Assembly: GCF_016907925.1 (NCBI RefSeq)
Contig: NZ_JAFBCZ010000019.1
Location: 55,127 to 119,126 of the forward strand
Length of the DNA stretch: 64,000 nt
Direction: 5' to 3'
DNA from: Herpetosiphon giganteus
Lineage (GTDB): Bacteria; Chloroflexota; Chloroflexia; Chloroflexales; Herpetosiphonaceae
Under the pieces are notes generated by a model, which had not been told where the DNA came from, searched no databases, and saw nothing but the letters and a program-made list of their open reading frames with translations. Shown here piece by piece: positions 53,455-62,161 of the stretch. The first letter of the stretch is position 1, and every line of letters begins with the position of its first letter. Position numbers and translations under genes: made by a program.

Positions 53455-54408
53455 ATGCGGCTTAGTCAACGTTTTGCACTCTTAACCCTGCTGCTCTTTG
53501 AAGCGCTCATGAGCATGCTGGGCTTTGCCTATTTACTCTTTAATGGTGGTGAGCCTGAAGTATTAATTGGCTTAGGGATCTTGCCAATCGTAACCTTGGG
53601 TTTGGCCTATGGGGCGTGGCGCAATTGGCCTTGGGTAGCCCATGCCAGCCTCGTAGTGGCAACCGCGATAACGGTTTTATTGCTGATTGATCCTGCCAAG
53701 GATATTTATTTCTCACCAGTGTTGCTTGCGCCGATGGCCATTGCCTTTGTGATCACCGATTCGCGCACGACGATTCTGACGGCGCTGGCGGCAATGCTGG
53801 TCACATGGGTTCGGGCCGATAGCGACACGCCCTATCTTAAAGTTGATTATGCAATTTGCTATGCTTTTATCGCTGGCTGTTTGTGGCTTGGGCGCTTGAT
53901 TTTGGAGCAAACCCAGCGTGCCAACACCGAAGCCTTGGCCTTGGCCCAAACTGAACATGGCTCGGCCCAACGCTATGCCCACGAAGCAGAGGAACGAGCC
54001 AATCGTTTAGAGGCGCAATCGGCTGAGCAACAACGCTTGTTGGCAACCGTTGCTGCGCTCGAAACCCCCATTGTTGAGGTGGCCGAGCATGTATTGCTTG
54101 CGCCAATCATTGGCTATGTTGACGCGCAACGGGCGGCCCAATTGACTGAGCGGATTTTGGCGGCAGTCAATCAAGGCCGTGCTAAGGCGATTATTTTGGA
54201 TATTACCAGCCTAAGCGAGGTCAATGAACAAACTGCCCAACAATTGCTGCGTTTGGCCAGCGCCATTCGCTTATTGGGCAGTTCGGTAATTCTCAGTGGC
54301 ATTAGTGCTGATTTGGCGACAACGCTCGTGCGCCAACGCATCGATTTGGGGCTGGTGCGAACTGCGCCAACGCCCTATGCCGCTTTGCAAATTGCCGCCA
54401 AACTTTAA
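53455..54408 (+). CDS. Membrane protein with C-terminal STAS domain
   Basis: A 317-residue protein with about five membrane spans in the first 140 residues (FALLTLLLFEALMSMLGFAYLLF, GLGILPIVTLGLAYGAW, ASLVVATAITVLLLI, VLLAPMAIAFVITD, YAICYAFIAGCLWLG), a coiled coil rich in Ala and Glu (AEERANRLEAQSAEQQRLL) and a STAS domain. The STAS core is AIILDITSLSEVNEQTAQQLL and VILSGISADLATTLV. The Thr171-equivalent region is lost (VNEQ). It may be an unregulated stressosome member. AAGGA precedes the ATG. It converges with the ABC permease gene with a 4-bp overlap. Confidence 0.8.
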   Translation: MRLSQRFALLTLLLFEALMSMLGFAYLLFNGGEPEVLIGLGILPIVTLGLAYGAWRNWPWVAHASLVVATAITVLLLIDPAKDIYFSPVLLAPMAIAFVITDSRTTILTALAAMLVTWVRADSDTPYLKVDYAICYAFIAGCLWLGRLILEQTQRANTEALALAQTEHGSAQRYAHEAEERANRLEAQSAEQQRLLATVAALETPIVEVAEHVLLAPIIGYVDAQRAAQLTERILAAVNQGRAKAIILDITSLSEVNEQTAQQLLRLASAIRLLGSSVILSGISADLATTLVRQRIDLGLVRTAPTPYAALQIAAKL

Positions 54409-55607
54409 AGCTTGCCCAACTGAAAGAGGTCGCGGATGCGCAAACTTTGGCGATAGCGCAACAAGCCAATGCGCACGACGCGCCCAGCAAAACGGGTGAT
54501 GAGCGCCGCCATCAGCCACAACCAAAGCACGGTCGCAATTTGCTGCCAAACTGGCACGCTGCCGCTCATCACCCGTTGTAGCAGGGTAATCGGCGCGGTA
54601 TAGGGAAAGATATTAAAGCCCAGCGCCAAACCGCCATTCGGATTATTGCTCAGCACCGCGATAAACCACAAAGGCATTGTACACAAGAGCGTCACAATTC
54701 CGGTTAGTTGCTGGCCTTGCTGCGCGCTGGTAACTGCGGCACCGATTGCGCTCAGCGTGGCAGCAATAATAAAGTAGCTTGGAAAAAACAGCATAAACGC
54801 CAGCACGATTACGCCGATGCTAATGCCCTGCTCGCCAATCAGATCGAATTGGGCGGCGGCAAAGCCCAATAAGACCAAGCCACCGCTGGCCCAGATGCTT
54901 AATTGAGTCAGCGCCAATGCTCCCAAACCCAAAATCTTGCCAGTCATAATTTGGTAGGTCGAGAGTGAACTAGCCAGAATTTCCATAATCCGCTGCTCTT
55001 TTTCTTCGATCAAGGCCATCATCAGGTATGAGCCACTGCCGAAGGTCGAGCCAAGCAGCAAAATTCCAAAGAAAATTGGCACGGCAATCGATAAGCCAGA
55101 ACGGCGCGCCTCTGCTGGTGGTGCATCGAGCACAATGCTATCGAGCTTGCGAATTGGCTGAAACACCACATCTGGCTCTTCGCGCAATTGGGCTGCCAAC
55201 ACAGCCTTGAGAAAAGCGCTAAACTGGCTTTCGGCGAGTTGCGGTAAGGCTTCGAGCGCATAACCCTCAATCGTGCCTTTGGCCAGAAAATCGCTTGGCA
55301 CCACGAAGGCAGCATCAATCGATTCTGCTTGGAGCGCGGTTTTGGCTTCATCTAAGCTGGCATATTGGCGAATTTGCACATCGCCCAAATTGCTGCGCCA
55401 AGCAATTTCTGGCTTTAAGCCTGCGGTCAAGCCGCTTTGGTCGACATAGCCAATTGCTTTGACTTGCGAAGAGAGCAGTAACACCACCACCACCACCACA
55501 AACAGGAGCACCAACATAATTGGCATACCAAAGGTCGAGATCAAAAAACCGCGTCGGCGCAGATGGGTCAAATATTCATGGCGGGCAATTGTCCAGATTT
55601 TGCTCAT
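54405..55607 (-). CDS. ABC-2 permease, NatB-like
   Basis: The 400-residue membrane protein matches NatB-type permeases: start IWTIARHEYLTHLRRRGFLISTFGMPIMLVLL, a large extracellular loop after span 1 (about 50-170), then MALIEEKEQRIMEILASSLSTYQIMTGKILGLGAL and further spans. NatB normally needs a NatA ATPase to extrude sodium, but no ATPase gene is adjacent here. AAGGGAT precedes the ATG. The gene follows a lipoprotein gene by 9 bp in a three-gene operon headed by an amidohydrolase, so its natural role may be different. Confidence 0.8.
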   Translation of the reverse strand: MSKIWTIARHEYLTHLRRRGFLISTFGMPIMLVLLFVVVVVVLLLSSQVKAIGYVDQSGLTAGLKPEIAWRSNLGDVQIRQYASLDEAKTALQAESIDAAFVVPSDFLAKGTIEGYALEALPQLAESQFSAFLKAVLAAQLREEPDVVFQPIRKLDSIVLDAPPAEARRSGLSIAVPIFFGILLLGSTFGSGSYLMMALIEEKEQRIMEILASSLSTYQIMTGKILGLGALALTQLSIWASGGLVLLGFAAAQFDLIGEQGISIGVIVLAFMLFFPSYFIIAATLSAIGAAVTSAQQGQQLTGIVTLLCTMPLWFIAVLSNNPNGGLALGFNIFPYTAPITLLQRVMSGSVPVWQQIATVLWLWLMAALITRFAGRVVRIGLLRYRQSLRIRDLFQLGKL

Positions 55608-55616
55608 CGCAATCCC

Positions 55617-56276
55617 TTATTCTTGCGCCAACGCGGCGGCAGCTTCATCATCGATGCTCAAACTTTGTTGCATTGGGTTGTAAAATGTTGTTTCGACCTC
55701 GGGCCATAAAGCTTGCGGCACAAGCCACGATTGCAACATAATGCTGCCGCCTGCGGTTTGGCTCAGTTCAAAGCGTACATACATTGGCTGGGTGTTTAAG
55801 GTTGCCGTGCCTTCTAAACGGTAATTTGCACCTTCGCTCGTGCTATCCAATTGCACATCGCGGGTGAGATAGGTTGCAAAGGTCTGCGCTTTAACCGTTT
55901 CGACAATCTCGGCAGCTTTGGTTGAATCAAGCTGCGTGGCTTGCCAACTAAACGAGATCGTCACTACAACACTAGCATTGTAGGCAAAACTGCTAATGCC
56001 AATGCCACTTTTAAGCGCTTCAGTACGCCAATTGCTTGGCACATCAATCGCAAAAACGCCGCGTGGATCGCGATAGCTGCTAAATGTAAACGAAACTGGC
56101 GCGGTCGCCGTTGGTTCACTGGTTGGCGCTATAGTTGCTATCGCAACATTAGTACCTTGGCTAGTTGGCGCAGTTGGCGCGATAGTGGCAAAACTCACCG
56201 TCGTTGGGTTAACGTTTTGTTCGGCACATCCAACCAAACTTATTAGCAAGCCAAATACGATGATTAACCTTCCCAT
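55617..56276 (-). CDS. Lipoprotein with PsbP-like domain
   Basis: A 219-residue lipid-anchored protein: signal LIIVFGLLISLVGC (lipobox LVGC), a Thr/Ala/Pro linker with two ATIAPT repeats, then a compact alpha/beta domain (about 75-215: YRDPRGVFAIDVPSNWRTEAL, ASVVVTISFSW, GANYRLEGTATLNTQPMYVRFEL) whose opening resembles PsbP/Mog1-fold domains. Function is unknown. GAGGGA precedes the ATG. It overlaps the amidohydrolase gene by 13 bp and is followed closely by the permease. Confidence 0.7.
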   Translation of the reverse strand: MGRLIIVFGLLISLVGCAEQNVNPTTVSFATIAPTAPTSQGTNVAIATIAPTSEPTATAPVSFTFSSYRDPRGVFAIDVPSNWRTEALKSGIGISSFAYNASVVVTISFSWQATQLDSTKAAEIVETVKAQTFATYLTRDVQLDSTSEGANYRLEGTATLNTQPMYVRFELSQTAGGSIMLQSWLVPQALWPEVETTFYNPMQQSLSIDDEAAAALAQE

Positions 56277-57895
56277 ACAGTTTGTCCCTCAATAATCGTC
56301 TGGGCAACCTGAACCTTGGCCAATTGCTGGGGTGCAACTTGGGCTAAATCCTCTTCAAGAATCAGCAAATCGGCAAGCTTGCCAACACTCAAACTGCCCT
56401 TGAACGCTTGCTCGCCAGAGGTAATTGCTGGGCCAACCGTATACGCCCACAAGGCTTCTTCGAGGCTCAGGCGTTGTTCAGGATACCAACCACCATCCGG
56501 CGAGCCATCGGGTCGTTGGCGGGTAACGGCGGCATGGATTCCAGCCCATGGGTCCCAGGATTCGACCGGCGCATCGGAGCCAAAGGCCAAAATTGCTCCG
56601 CTGGCCTGCAAACTGCGCCAAGCGTAGGCCGATTGTGAACGCTGGCCCCAATAACGATCAGCCACGCTAATATCGCTGGTTGCATGAATTGGCTGCATCG
56701 AAGCAACCACTCCTAGTTGGCCAAAGCGCCGAATATCAGTGGGGTGTAATAATTGGGCATGTTCAATCCGATTGGGAATGCGCGCTGCAAATGCACCCTT
56801 GCCAAGGCTGGTTTGCAAGCTTTCAGGATTGGCTTTGAGCGCCGCCTCAATGGCATCGAGCACCGTGCGGTTGGCAGCATCGCCGATGGCATGCACAATC
56901 ACGCTAATATCATTGGCAATCGCCCGATCGATCGTGGCAAAAAGCTCCTCGCGATCGTGCATCGGAATGCCATACGGATGTGGGGCATTAGCTGGTAAAT
57001 TATCAAATGGCTCAAGCATATGCGCGGTGGCTGAGCCAAGCGAGCCATCACTAAATATTTTCAAATTGCCAAAACGCAACCAAGCATCGCCCAAGCCTGA
57101 TTTAAGCCCCATCGCAACCGCATGCTCAAGCAAATCCATGCGCAAATGGTGCAAAATTCGCATTTCGAGCGTGCCGCGACCATACAGGGTTTGCACCGCC
57201 GCAAAACAATCTGGGCCTTCGGGCACATGGATACTAGTGATGCCGCGTTGGTGCATACGTTTGATGAAGGCTTGAATGCTGGTCTCTTTTTGGGCAGCGC
57301 TTGGCTCGGGAATGCAAGCCTTGACCGCCAATTGCCCATTTTCAAACAGCATGCCATTTGGCTCGCCAGCAGCATCGCGGCCAATGCTGCCGCCATCGGG
57401 GTCGCTGCTGAATTTGCTGATGTTGGCGCGATTAAGGGCTGCGTTATTGACCCACGCCGAGTGCAAATCCTTACGCGTAATAAAGGCTGGACGACCACCA
57501 GTCACCTGATCAAGCTCGCTGGCGGTTGGCCAATCGCGCTGCCACAAGCTATGATCCCAGCCAGAGCCAAGCACCCATGCGTCGGCGGGCAAGCGTTCGG
57601 CGTGCTGGCGAATAATCTCAAGCGCTTGATCAAACGAGGCTACTTCTTGCAAATCGATTTGATCGGCCAGCAGGGCGCTCCAAAGTAAGTGAATATGGGC
57701 ATCGCAAATGCCAGGAATAACGCTGCGCCCAGCCAAATCGATATACTCATAATCGGCGTGAAGAGCAGCCCGAACCTCGGCGTTAGTGCCAACCGCCACG
57801 ACCTTGCCATCGCGCAAAGCAATGGCCTCGGCCACGCCCACTGTTGGGTCGAGCGTCCAAATTGCGCCCCCAGCTAACAAACGATCACGGGCCAT
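56264..57895 (-). CDS. Amidohydrolase (YtcJ-like)
   Basis: The 543-residue enzyme is of the amidohydrolase-3 group. The metal-binding HxH is ICDAHIHLLWS near residue 67. VIVHAIGDAANRTVLDAIE and RIEHAQLL give further His ligands, and AFGSDAPVESWDPW supplies the late Asp. WNDHS-type GSGWDHSLW and RPAFITRKDLHSAWVNNAALN are typical of YtcJ proteins, which hydrolyse unidentified amides or formamides. No signal peptide. GGGAGAACAACC precedes the ATG. It heads a three-gene unit with a lipoprotein and an ABC-2 permease. Confidence 0.9.
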   Translation of the reverse strand: MARDRLLAGGAIWTLDPTVGVAEAIALRDGKVVAVGTNAEVRAALHADYEYIDLAGRSVIPGICDAHIHLLWSALLADQIDLQEVASFDQALEIIRQHAERLPADAWVLGSGWDHSLWQRDWPTASELDQVTGGRPAFITRKDLHSAWVNNAALNRANISKFSSDPDGGSIGRDAAGEPNGMLFENGQLAVKACIPEPSAAQKETSIQAFIKRMHQRGITSIHVPEGPDCFAAVQTLYGRGTLEMRILHHLRMDLLEHAVAMGLKSGLGDAWLRFGNLKIFSDGSLGSATAHMLEPFDNLPANAPHPYGIPMHDREELFATIDRAIANDISVIVHAIGDAANRTVLDAIEAALKANPESLQTSLGKGAFAARIPNRIEHAQLLHPTDIRRFGQLGVVASMQPIHATSDISVADRYWGQRSQSAYAWRSLQASGAILAFGSDAPVESWDPWAGIHAAVTRQRPDGSPDGGWYPEQRLSLEEALWAYTVGPAITSGEQAFKGSLSVGKLADLLILEEDLAQVAPQQLAKVQVAQTIIEGQTVWEG

Positions 57896-58001
57896 GGTTG
57901 TTCTCCCAGTAACAAAGACTGCTGTCTATTGTAACAAAAACATGGCATATATCCTGCTTATATGGTTGTAGGATTTTATTTGATTATAAGGAGTAACGAT
58001 T

Positions 58002-58085
58002 ATGGTACGACATAAAAAAAGCGCATTGGCAGCCTTAGCCCTCGCAGGTTTGGCCTATTTCTTCAAACGGCGTTCTGCGCGCTAG
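58002..58085 (+). CDS. 27-residue small basic membrane peptide
   Basis: A tiny ORF with basic start MVRHKKSALAALALAGLAYF and end FKRRSAR, a single short hydrophobic span of about 14 residues flanked by Arg/Lys. AAGGAG lies 8 bases before the ATG, an ideal spacing. It lies alone in the 358-bp gap between the amidohydrolase and Nudix genes. No homologue is known to me. It could be a membrane-associated regulatory or toxic peptide; that is inference. Confidence 0.6.
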   Translation: MVRHKKSALAALALAGLAYFFKRRSAR

Positions 58086-58253
58086 GGATTGGGTATCCCA
58101 AGCAATTTGATGCTGCTTGCCGAGGATCACGCTGTCTCGTGATATGATGAAGCAAGCATAATCGAATACTTGTTCAGCATTCGTAGGAGTGTTGAATTAA
58201 TGATGCGGGCGGCCCTTGGGCGGCTCGCATCGTGATACCTGATGGAGGCATGA

Positions 58254-58697
58254 ATGAGCCAGAGTCGCAAAAGTCGTATTGCTTATTCAGCCGGTGGTGT
58301 TTGCTATCGCTGGATGGATGATGTGCCAGAGGTTGTACTGATTGCGACGCACAACAGCACACGCTGGGGGTTGCCAAAAGGCCATCGTGAAGGCCGCGAG
58401 ACCTTTGCCCAAGCAGCCCGCCGTGAAATCAACGAAGAAACTGGCTTACGAGGCGAAATTGTCTGCTCGCTTTCGGCAATTCAATATTGGTTTCGGGTTG
58501 AGAGCCATTTTGTGCATAAATGGGTTGAGTTTTTTCTGTTTCGCTGTACAGGCGGCTATCTTAAACCGCAACTTTCAGAAATCGACGATGCCAAGTGGTT
58601 TTTATTGCCCGATGCCCTAGAGCAGATCAGTTTTCCGCGTGAGCGCAGCGTGCTTGAAGTCGTCAATACAATCTGGCGTTCGAATCGCTTAGTCTAG
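58254..58697 (+). CDS. Nudix hydrolase
   Basis: A 147-residue hydrolase of nucleoside diphosphate-linked compounds. The Nudix box GHREGRETFAQAARREINEETG (GX5EX7REUXEEXGU) has all consensus residues. The Nudix fold surrounds it: VLIATHNSTRWGLPKG before and FVHKWVEFFLFRCTGG after. The substrate (dinucleoside polyphosphate, ADP-ribose or similar) cannot be specified. GGAGG precedes the ATG by 6 bases. The stop converges with the zinc-ribbon membrane gene by a 9-bp overlap. Confidence 0.92.
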   Translation: MSQSRKSRIAYSAGGVCYRWMDDVPEVVLIATHNSTRWGLPKGHREGRETFAQAARREINEETGLRGEIVCSLSAIQYWFRVESHFVHKWVEFFLFRCTGGYLKPQLSEIDDAKWFLLPDALEQISFPRERSVLEVVNTIWRSNRLV

Positions 58698-59309
58698 CTT
58701 CGGCAAGGGCTTGAGCCACATCACACTGGGCAATACGCGCCCCATTTTTTGGGCCAATGGCAAGCCAACCACACTCACGGTTGCTAGCCAGATCAGCTGC
58801 ATCCACAGCATGCTGAGATACCAGCCAACGCAAATGCCATACAGCAAACATAGCCCACGTGGCAATTCCTTGCGCAGGCTGGTAATCAGCCCGTCGGTAT
58901 GGGGTATGCTCAAAAAGGTAATTGTTGGCAAATAGTTGAGCATTGGTTGGCTAATATTTAATCCAAACAAGGCACAAATCCAGGTTGCCGCCAACCACAT
59001 TTGGCTGCTCCAGAAGCCAATAAACACAAAATAAATTGCTTGCATCAGGAAATTGGGGTCTTTGATATTGGCGCGCAGTTGCTCAATCACTGGTAATTGG
59101 AAGTTGATTTGCGGCTGGCTGATTGGCTCAAACCGGGCCGCAGCCGCAACCACTGGCTGAGGCGCTGCTTGCATAAACAACGGCATTGGGGGCAGGCGAT
59201 CCATCGGCATGGTTGGTGGAGCCGCATACATTGCCTCAAGGTCTACGCCACAATGTAAACAATAGCGCAAACTGAGATTAACTGGTTGACCACACTCAAA
59301 ACATTCCAT
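58689..59309 (-). CDS. Zinc-ribbon membrane protein
   Basis: A 206-residue protein starting with a zinc ribbon (MECFECGQPVNLSLRYCLHCGVD; two CxxC), a Pro/Ala linker and about three hydrophobic segments (FLMQAIYFVFIGFWSSQMWLAATWICALFGL, GLCLLYGICVGWYLSMLWMQLIWLATVSVVGLPL). Function is unknown. The zinc ribbon is cytoplasmic by topology. AAAGGAT precedes the ATG. It overlaps the Nudix gene tail to tail by 9 bp. Confidence 0.75.
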   Translation of the reverse strand: MECFECGQPVNLSLRYCLHCGVDLEAMYAAPPTMPMDRLPPMPLFMQAAPQPVVAAAARFEPISQPQINFQLPVIEQLRANIKDPNFLMQAIYFVFIGFWSSQMWLAATWICALFGLNISQPMLNYLPTITFLSIPHTDGLITSLRKELPRGLCLLYGICVGWYLSMLWMQLIWLATVSVVGLPLAQKMGRVLPSVMWLKPLPKLD

Positions 59310-59459
59310 AGCCCGATCCTTTCGGCAAATCCAATTCCGAGTTTTATTGCAATTGTGCTGGAGTTGATTGGTTGCTGATACTGCTATGACGTATGGTACG
59401 CGAGCGATTGTTGCATTGCAAGATCATAATTAGCAGCGTTGTGTTAACTTTTGTGGCTA

Positions 59460-59700
59460 GCAAGGCAACCGCGAAGAGCGCGAAGGATACGAAGCGCTAT
59501 TAGGCTATGGGCTTTTGGCTATCGGACAATTTGGGATGCCGCTTGCGTTGTAACCGCGAAGAGCGCGAAGAGCGCGAAGGCTATAGTTTTTTAGCCACGA
59601 ATTGCACGAATTGCACGAATGATCATTCCTTTAGCCACAGATTATTTGGATTATGTTTCCAAAAGCCAAAAGCCAAAAGCCTAGAGCCTTCATTCCTCAT
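59460..59700. repeat. Cluster of 7-9 bp motif repeats, downstream of GNAT copy 1
   Basis: Contains AACCGCGAAGAGCGCGAAG, CACGAATTGCACGAATTGCA, AAAAGCCAAAAGCCAAAAGC and CATCCTTCATCCTTCATCCT, each a short unit in tandem. The 59310-59459 stretch upstream has nothing I recognise. Confidence 0.75.
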
Positions 59701-59703
59701 CCT

Positions 59704-60234
59704 TCATCCTTCATCCTTGGCTTCCCATTCCGAGCGCAACATGCCCATATGAATCAGATCGACATACTGACCATCGCTATACAGATGTTCGCGCAACGCA
59801 CTTTCGTAGCGAAAACCACATTTTTTATAAGCAGCGATTGCACGTGGATTATTCGAAGCAACAGTGAGCCAGATGCGGCGATAATTTTGGATGCGAAACG
59901 TCCAATCCAAAAATACTTGAATTGCATCGCTGCCATAGCCTTTGCCAACGTAGTCAGGGTCATAAATAAAAACACCAAATTCGCTGCTTTGATGATGGCG
60001 GTTCGGGTTGAGCAAGCCAATCGAACCAATCACCACGCCATCGGCTTCAATCACCATCCAACCATTGCCTTTTTCGAGCCAACGCTCGAACTGCTTTTCA
60101 AAGTGGGCAAAAGACATTGGCTCCCAGCTAGCTGCGGCATGGAGCACCAGTTCAACATTGCGCTCTAGTTCATGCAAGCGTTTGAGATCTTCCCGTTCAG
60201 TTGCTCGCAAGGTCACGAGCTTACCTTTTAGCAC
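59704..60234 (-). CDS. GNAT acetyltransferase, RimJ/RimL type, copy 1
   Basis: A 176-residue N-acetyltransferase of the type that modifies ribosomal protein N-termini or small amines. It starts LKGKLVTLRATEREDLKRLHELERN. The acetyl-CoA loop is DPDYVGKGYGSDAIQVFLDWTF (Y/F..KGYGS). IWLTVASNNPRAIAAYKKCGFRYE follows. I choose GTG 60234, because AAAGGATACC lies just before it. It is one of three tandem paralogues, closest to copies 2 and 3 in the acetyl-CoA half. Confidence 0.85.
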   Translation of the reverse strand: MLKGKLVTLRATEREDLKRLHELERNVELVLHAAASWEPMSFAHFEKQFERWLEKGNGWMVIEADGVVIGSIGLLNPNRHHQSSEFGVFIYDPDYVGKGYGSDAIQVFLDWTFRIQNYRRIWLTVASNNPRAIAAYKKCGFRYESALREHLYSDGQYVDLIHMGMLRSEWEAKDEG

Positions 60235-60269
60235 GTTTGGTATCCTTTCTTATCATTGATCGGTTTTGA

Positions 60270-60612
60270 TCCACGAAGCACACGAAGAGCACAAAGGCTG
60301 GCAACCGCGAAGAATGTATTTTTTTAGCCACAGATTGACACAGATTTGTTTGATTATGCGCTCATATGGATAGCCAAATGGATTAGCTGCTTAATTTCAT
60401 CCTTCATCCCTCATAATTCTTCCTTCATTAGCGCTCTGCGCCGCTGCGTTAACAAATCGCTCCACGAGGCTTGAAACCACGAAGATCGCGAAGGTGCATT
60501 TTTTAGCCACAGATTAGTACAGATGATTATGATTATGTTCTTCCTTGCCCAATGCCCATAGCCAAATGATGCTTCCGATAGCCAATAGCCTAGCGCCATA
60601 CTTCTTCATCCC
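60270..60612. repeat. Cluster of 7-9 bp motif repeats, downstream of GNAT copy 2
   Basis: CACGAAGCACACGAAGAGCA, TTTAGCCACAGATTGACACAG, CCTCATAATTCTTCCTTC and CATCCCTCATCCTTTATCC recur. It fills the whole gap between copies 1 and 2, with no gene. Confidence 0.75.
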
Positions 60613-61152
60613 TCATCCTTTATCCTTTTGCTTCGCTTCCCATTCTGAGCGCAACATGCCCATTTGCAGCACATCGACATACTGGCCATTGTTGAACACA
60701 TGCTCACGCAAGCGGCCTTCGTGCACAAAGCCACATTTTTCATAGGCAGCAATGGCGCGGGGATTATTGCTATCGGTCATCAGCCAAATACGGCGATAGT
60801 TTTGAATACGAAAAGCCCAGCGTAATAGCACCTGAATTGCATCGCTGCCATAGCCTTTGCCAACATAGTCGGGGTGATAGACGGCGATGCCAAATTCGCT
60901 GGTGCGACTCACTTGATCGGTGTGGTGCAAGCCAATCGAGCCAATCACCACGCCCTCAACTTCAATTACAAACCACAATTTTTCGGTAATCTCAAGGTGT
61001 TTTTCGAAGCGTTTTTCGAAGCTAGCCAAAGGCATGGGCGACCACGTGCCATTGCCATGCAGCACGAGTTCAACATTCTTTTCTAGTTCATACAACGCTT
61101 TGCTATCTTCGCGCTCAATCGCACGCAGGGTGACTAATTTACCTTTTAACAC
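60613..61152 (-). CDS. GNAT acetyltransferase, RimJ/RimL type, copy 2
   Basis: A 179-residue paralogue starting at GTG 61152, preceded by the same AAAGGATACC leader as copy 1; the ATG upstream would add nine unrelated residues. YHPDYVGKGYGSDAIQVLLRW is the acetyl-CoA loop and IWLMTDSNNPRAIAAYEKCGFVHEGRLREHVF the following motif. The two positions that differ most among the copies lie in the N-terminal half, which normally shapes the acceptor site. Confidence 0.87.
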   Translation of the reverse strand: MLKGKLVTLRAIEREDSKALYELEKNVELVLHGNGTWSPMPLASFEKRFEKHLEITEKLWFVIEVEGVVIGSIGLHHTDQVSRTSEFGIAVYHPDYVGKGYGSDAIQVLLRWAFRIQNYRRIWLMTDSNNPRAIAAYEKCGFVHEGRLREHVFNNGQYVDVLQMGMLRSEWEAKQKDKG

Positions 61153-61179
61153 GCTTGGTATCCTTTCTAATTGATCCAC

Positions 61180-61379
61180 GAAGGGGAATTGGCTCTAGGC
61201 TCTAGGCTTTTGGCTTTTGGAATCAGTGCCCTACTAGCAAATGTTCCGCTGACAGCCCATCGCCTCAATTCTCTGCGTCTCTGCGTTAGCACATTGATCT
61301 ACGAGGCTTGAAACCGCGAAGAACATGAAGGCTATGAGCTTTTGCCTTCTGCCTTTTGATTTTTGCCTTTTGCTTTGTT
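61180..61379. repeat. Cluster of short-motif repeats, downstream of GNAT copy 3
   Basis: GGCTCTAGGCTCTAGGCTTT, CTCTGCGTCTCTGCGTTAGC, CTTCTGCCTTTTGATTTTTGC and CTATGCTCTTTGTTCTATGC are short units repeated one to three times. No gene is present. Confidence 0.7.
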
Positions 61380-61925
61380 CTATGCTCTTTGTTCTATGCT
61401 CTGCTTCGCTTCCCATTCCGTGCGCAACATGCCCATTTGAACTAGATCGATGAAACGCCCATTTTCAAAGACATGCTCACGCAAGCGGCCTTCATGCACA
61501 AAGCCACATTTTTCATAGGCGGCGATTGCGCGGGCGTTGTTGCCACCAGTTGTCAGCCAGATGCGGCGATAATTTTGAATCCGGAAGGCCCAGCGCAGCA
61601 TAACTTGAATCGCATCGCTGCCATAGCCTTTGCCAACATAATCAGGGTGATAGATGCCAATGCCAAATTCGCTACATTGCGCAACTCGATCGCCATGATG
61701 CAGGCCAATCGAGCCAATCACGACCCCATCGACTTCAATAATAAATTGGTTTTTTTCTGAGCCTTCGATATATTTTTCAAAGCGTTTTTCAAAGTTGGCC
61801 AAGGGCGTTGGCGACCATGTGCCATCACCAAAGATCACCAATTCGACGTTTTTCTCTAAGGCATGTAGGGCTTTACTATCTTCACGTTCAATCGCGCGTA
61901 GCGTTACTAATTTACCTTTTAACAC
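61380..61925 (-). CDS. GNAT acetyltransferase, RimJ/RimL type, copy 3
   Basis: A 181-residue paralogue starting at GTG 61925, preceded by AAGGAGCAACCACC. YHPDYVGKGYGSDAIQVMLRW and RRIWLTTGGNNARAIAAYEKCGF are nearly identical to copy 2. It is the first gene of the cluster in transcription order, but each copy has its own repeat-filled gap, so they may be transcribed separately. Confidence 0.87.
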   Translation of the reverse strand: MLKGKLVTLRAIEREDSKALHALEKNVELVIFGDGTWSPTPLANFEKRFEKYIEGSEKNQFIIEVDGVVIGSIGLHHGDRVAQCSEFGIGIYHPDYVGKGYGSDAIQVMLRWAFRIQNYRRIWLTTGGNNARAIAAYEKCGFVHEGRLREHVFENGRFIDLVQMGMLRTEWEAKQSIEQRA

Positions 61926-62059
61926 GGTGGTTGCTCCTTCTAGGCTAAAGCTTGGGCTAGTATAGGCCCGATTATGCAGCTGCCTATCCATCAGAAGGTT
62001 GATTAAAGCCTCAGGCTTGTTGCCGACAGCCTACTCCCAGTTTATTCAATAATGAGAAT

Positions 62060-62113
62060 AATAAATATTTATTAATAAATCTCTTGACTTTAGTTGTTGC
62101 TCTATGCTAGATT
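62060..62113 (+). promoter_or_regulatory. Probable promoter of the cellulase gene
   Basis: TTGACT (62084-62089) and TAGATT (62108-62113) with an 18-bp spacer, about 50 bp upstream of the start codon. A perfect palindrome AATAAATATTTATT (62060-62073) lies just upstream and may bind a regulator. Confidence 0.4.
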
Positions 62114-62161
62114 GCTTACTAAGTTCATTGGAATAACTTTCCAACAGCGAGGAGGCCTTGG

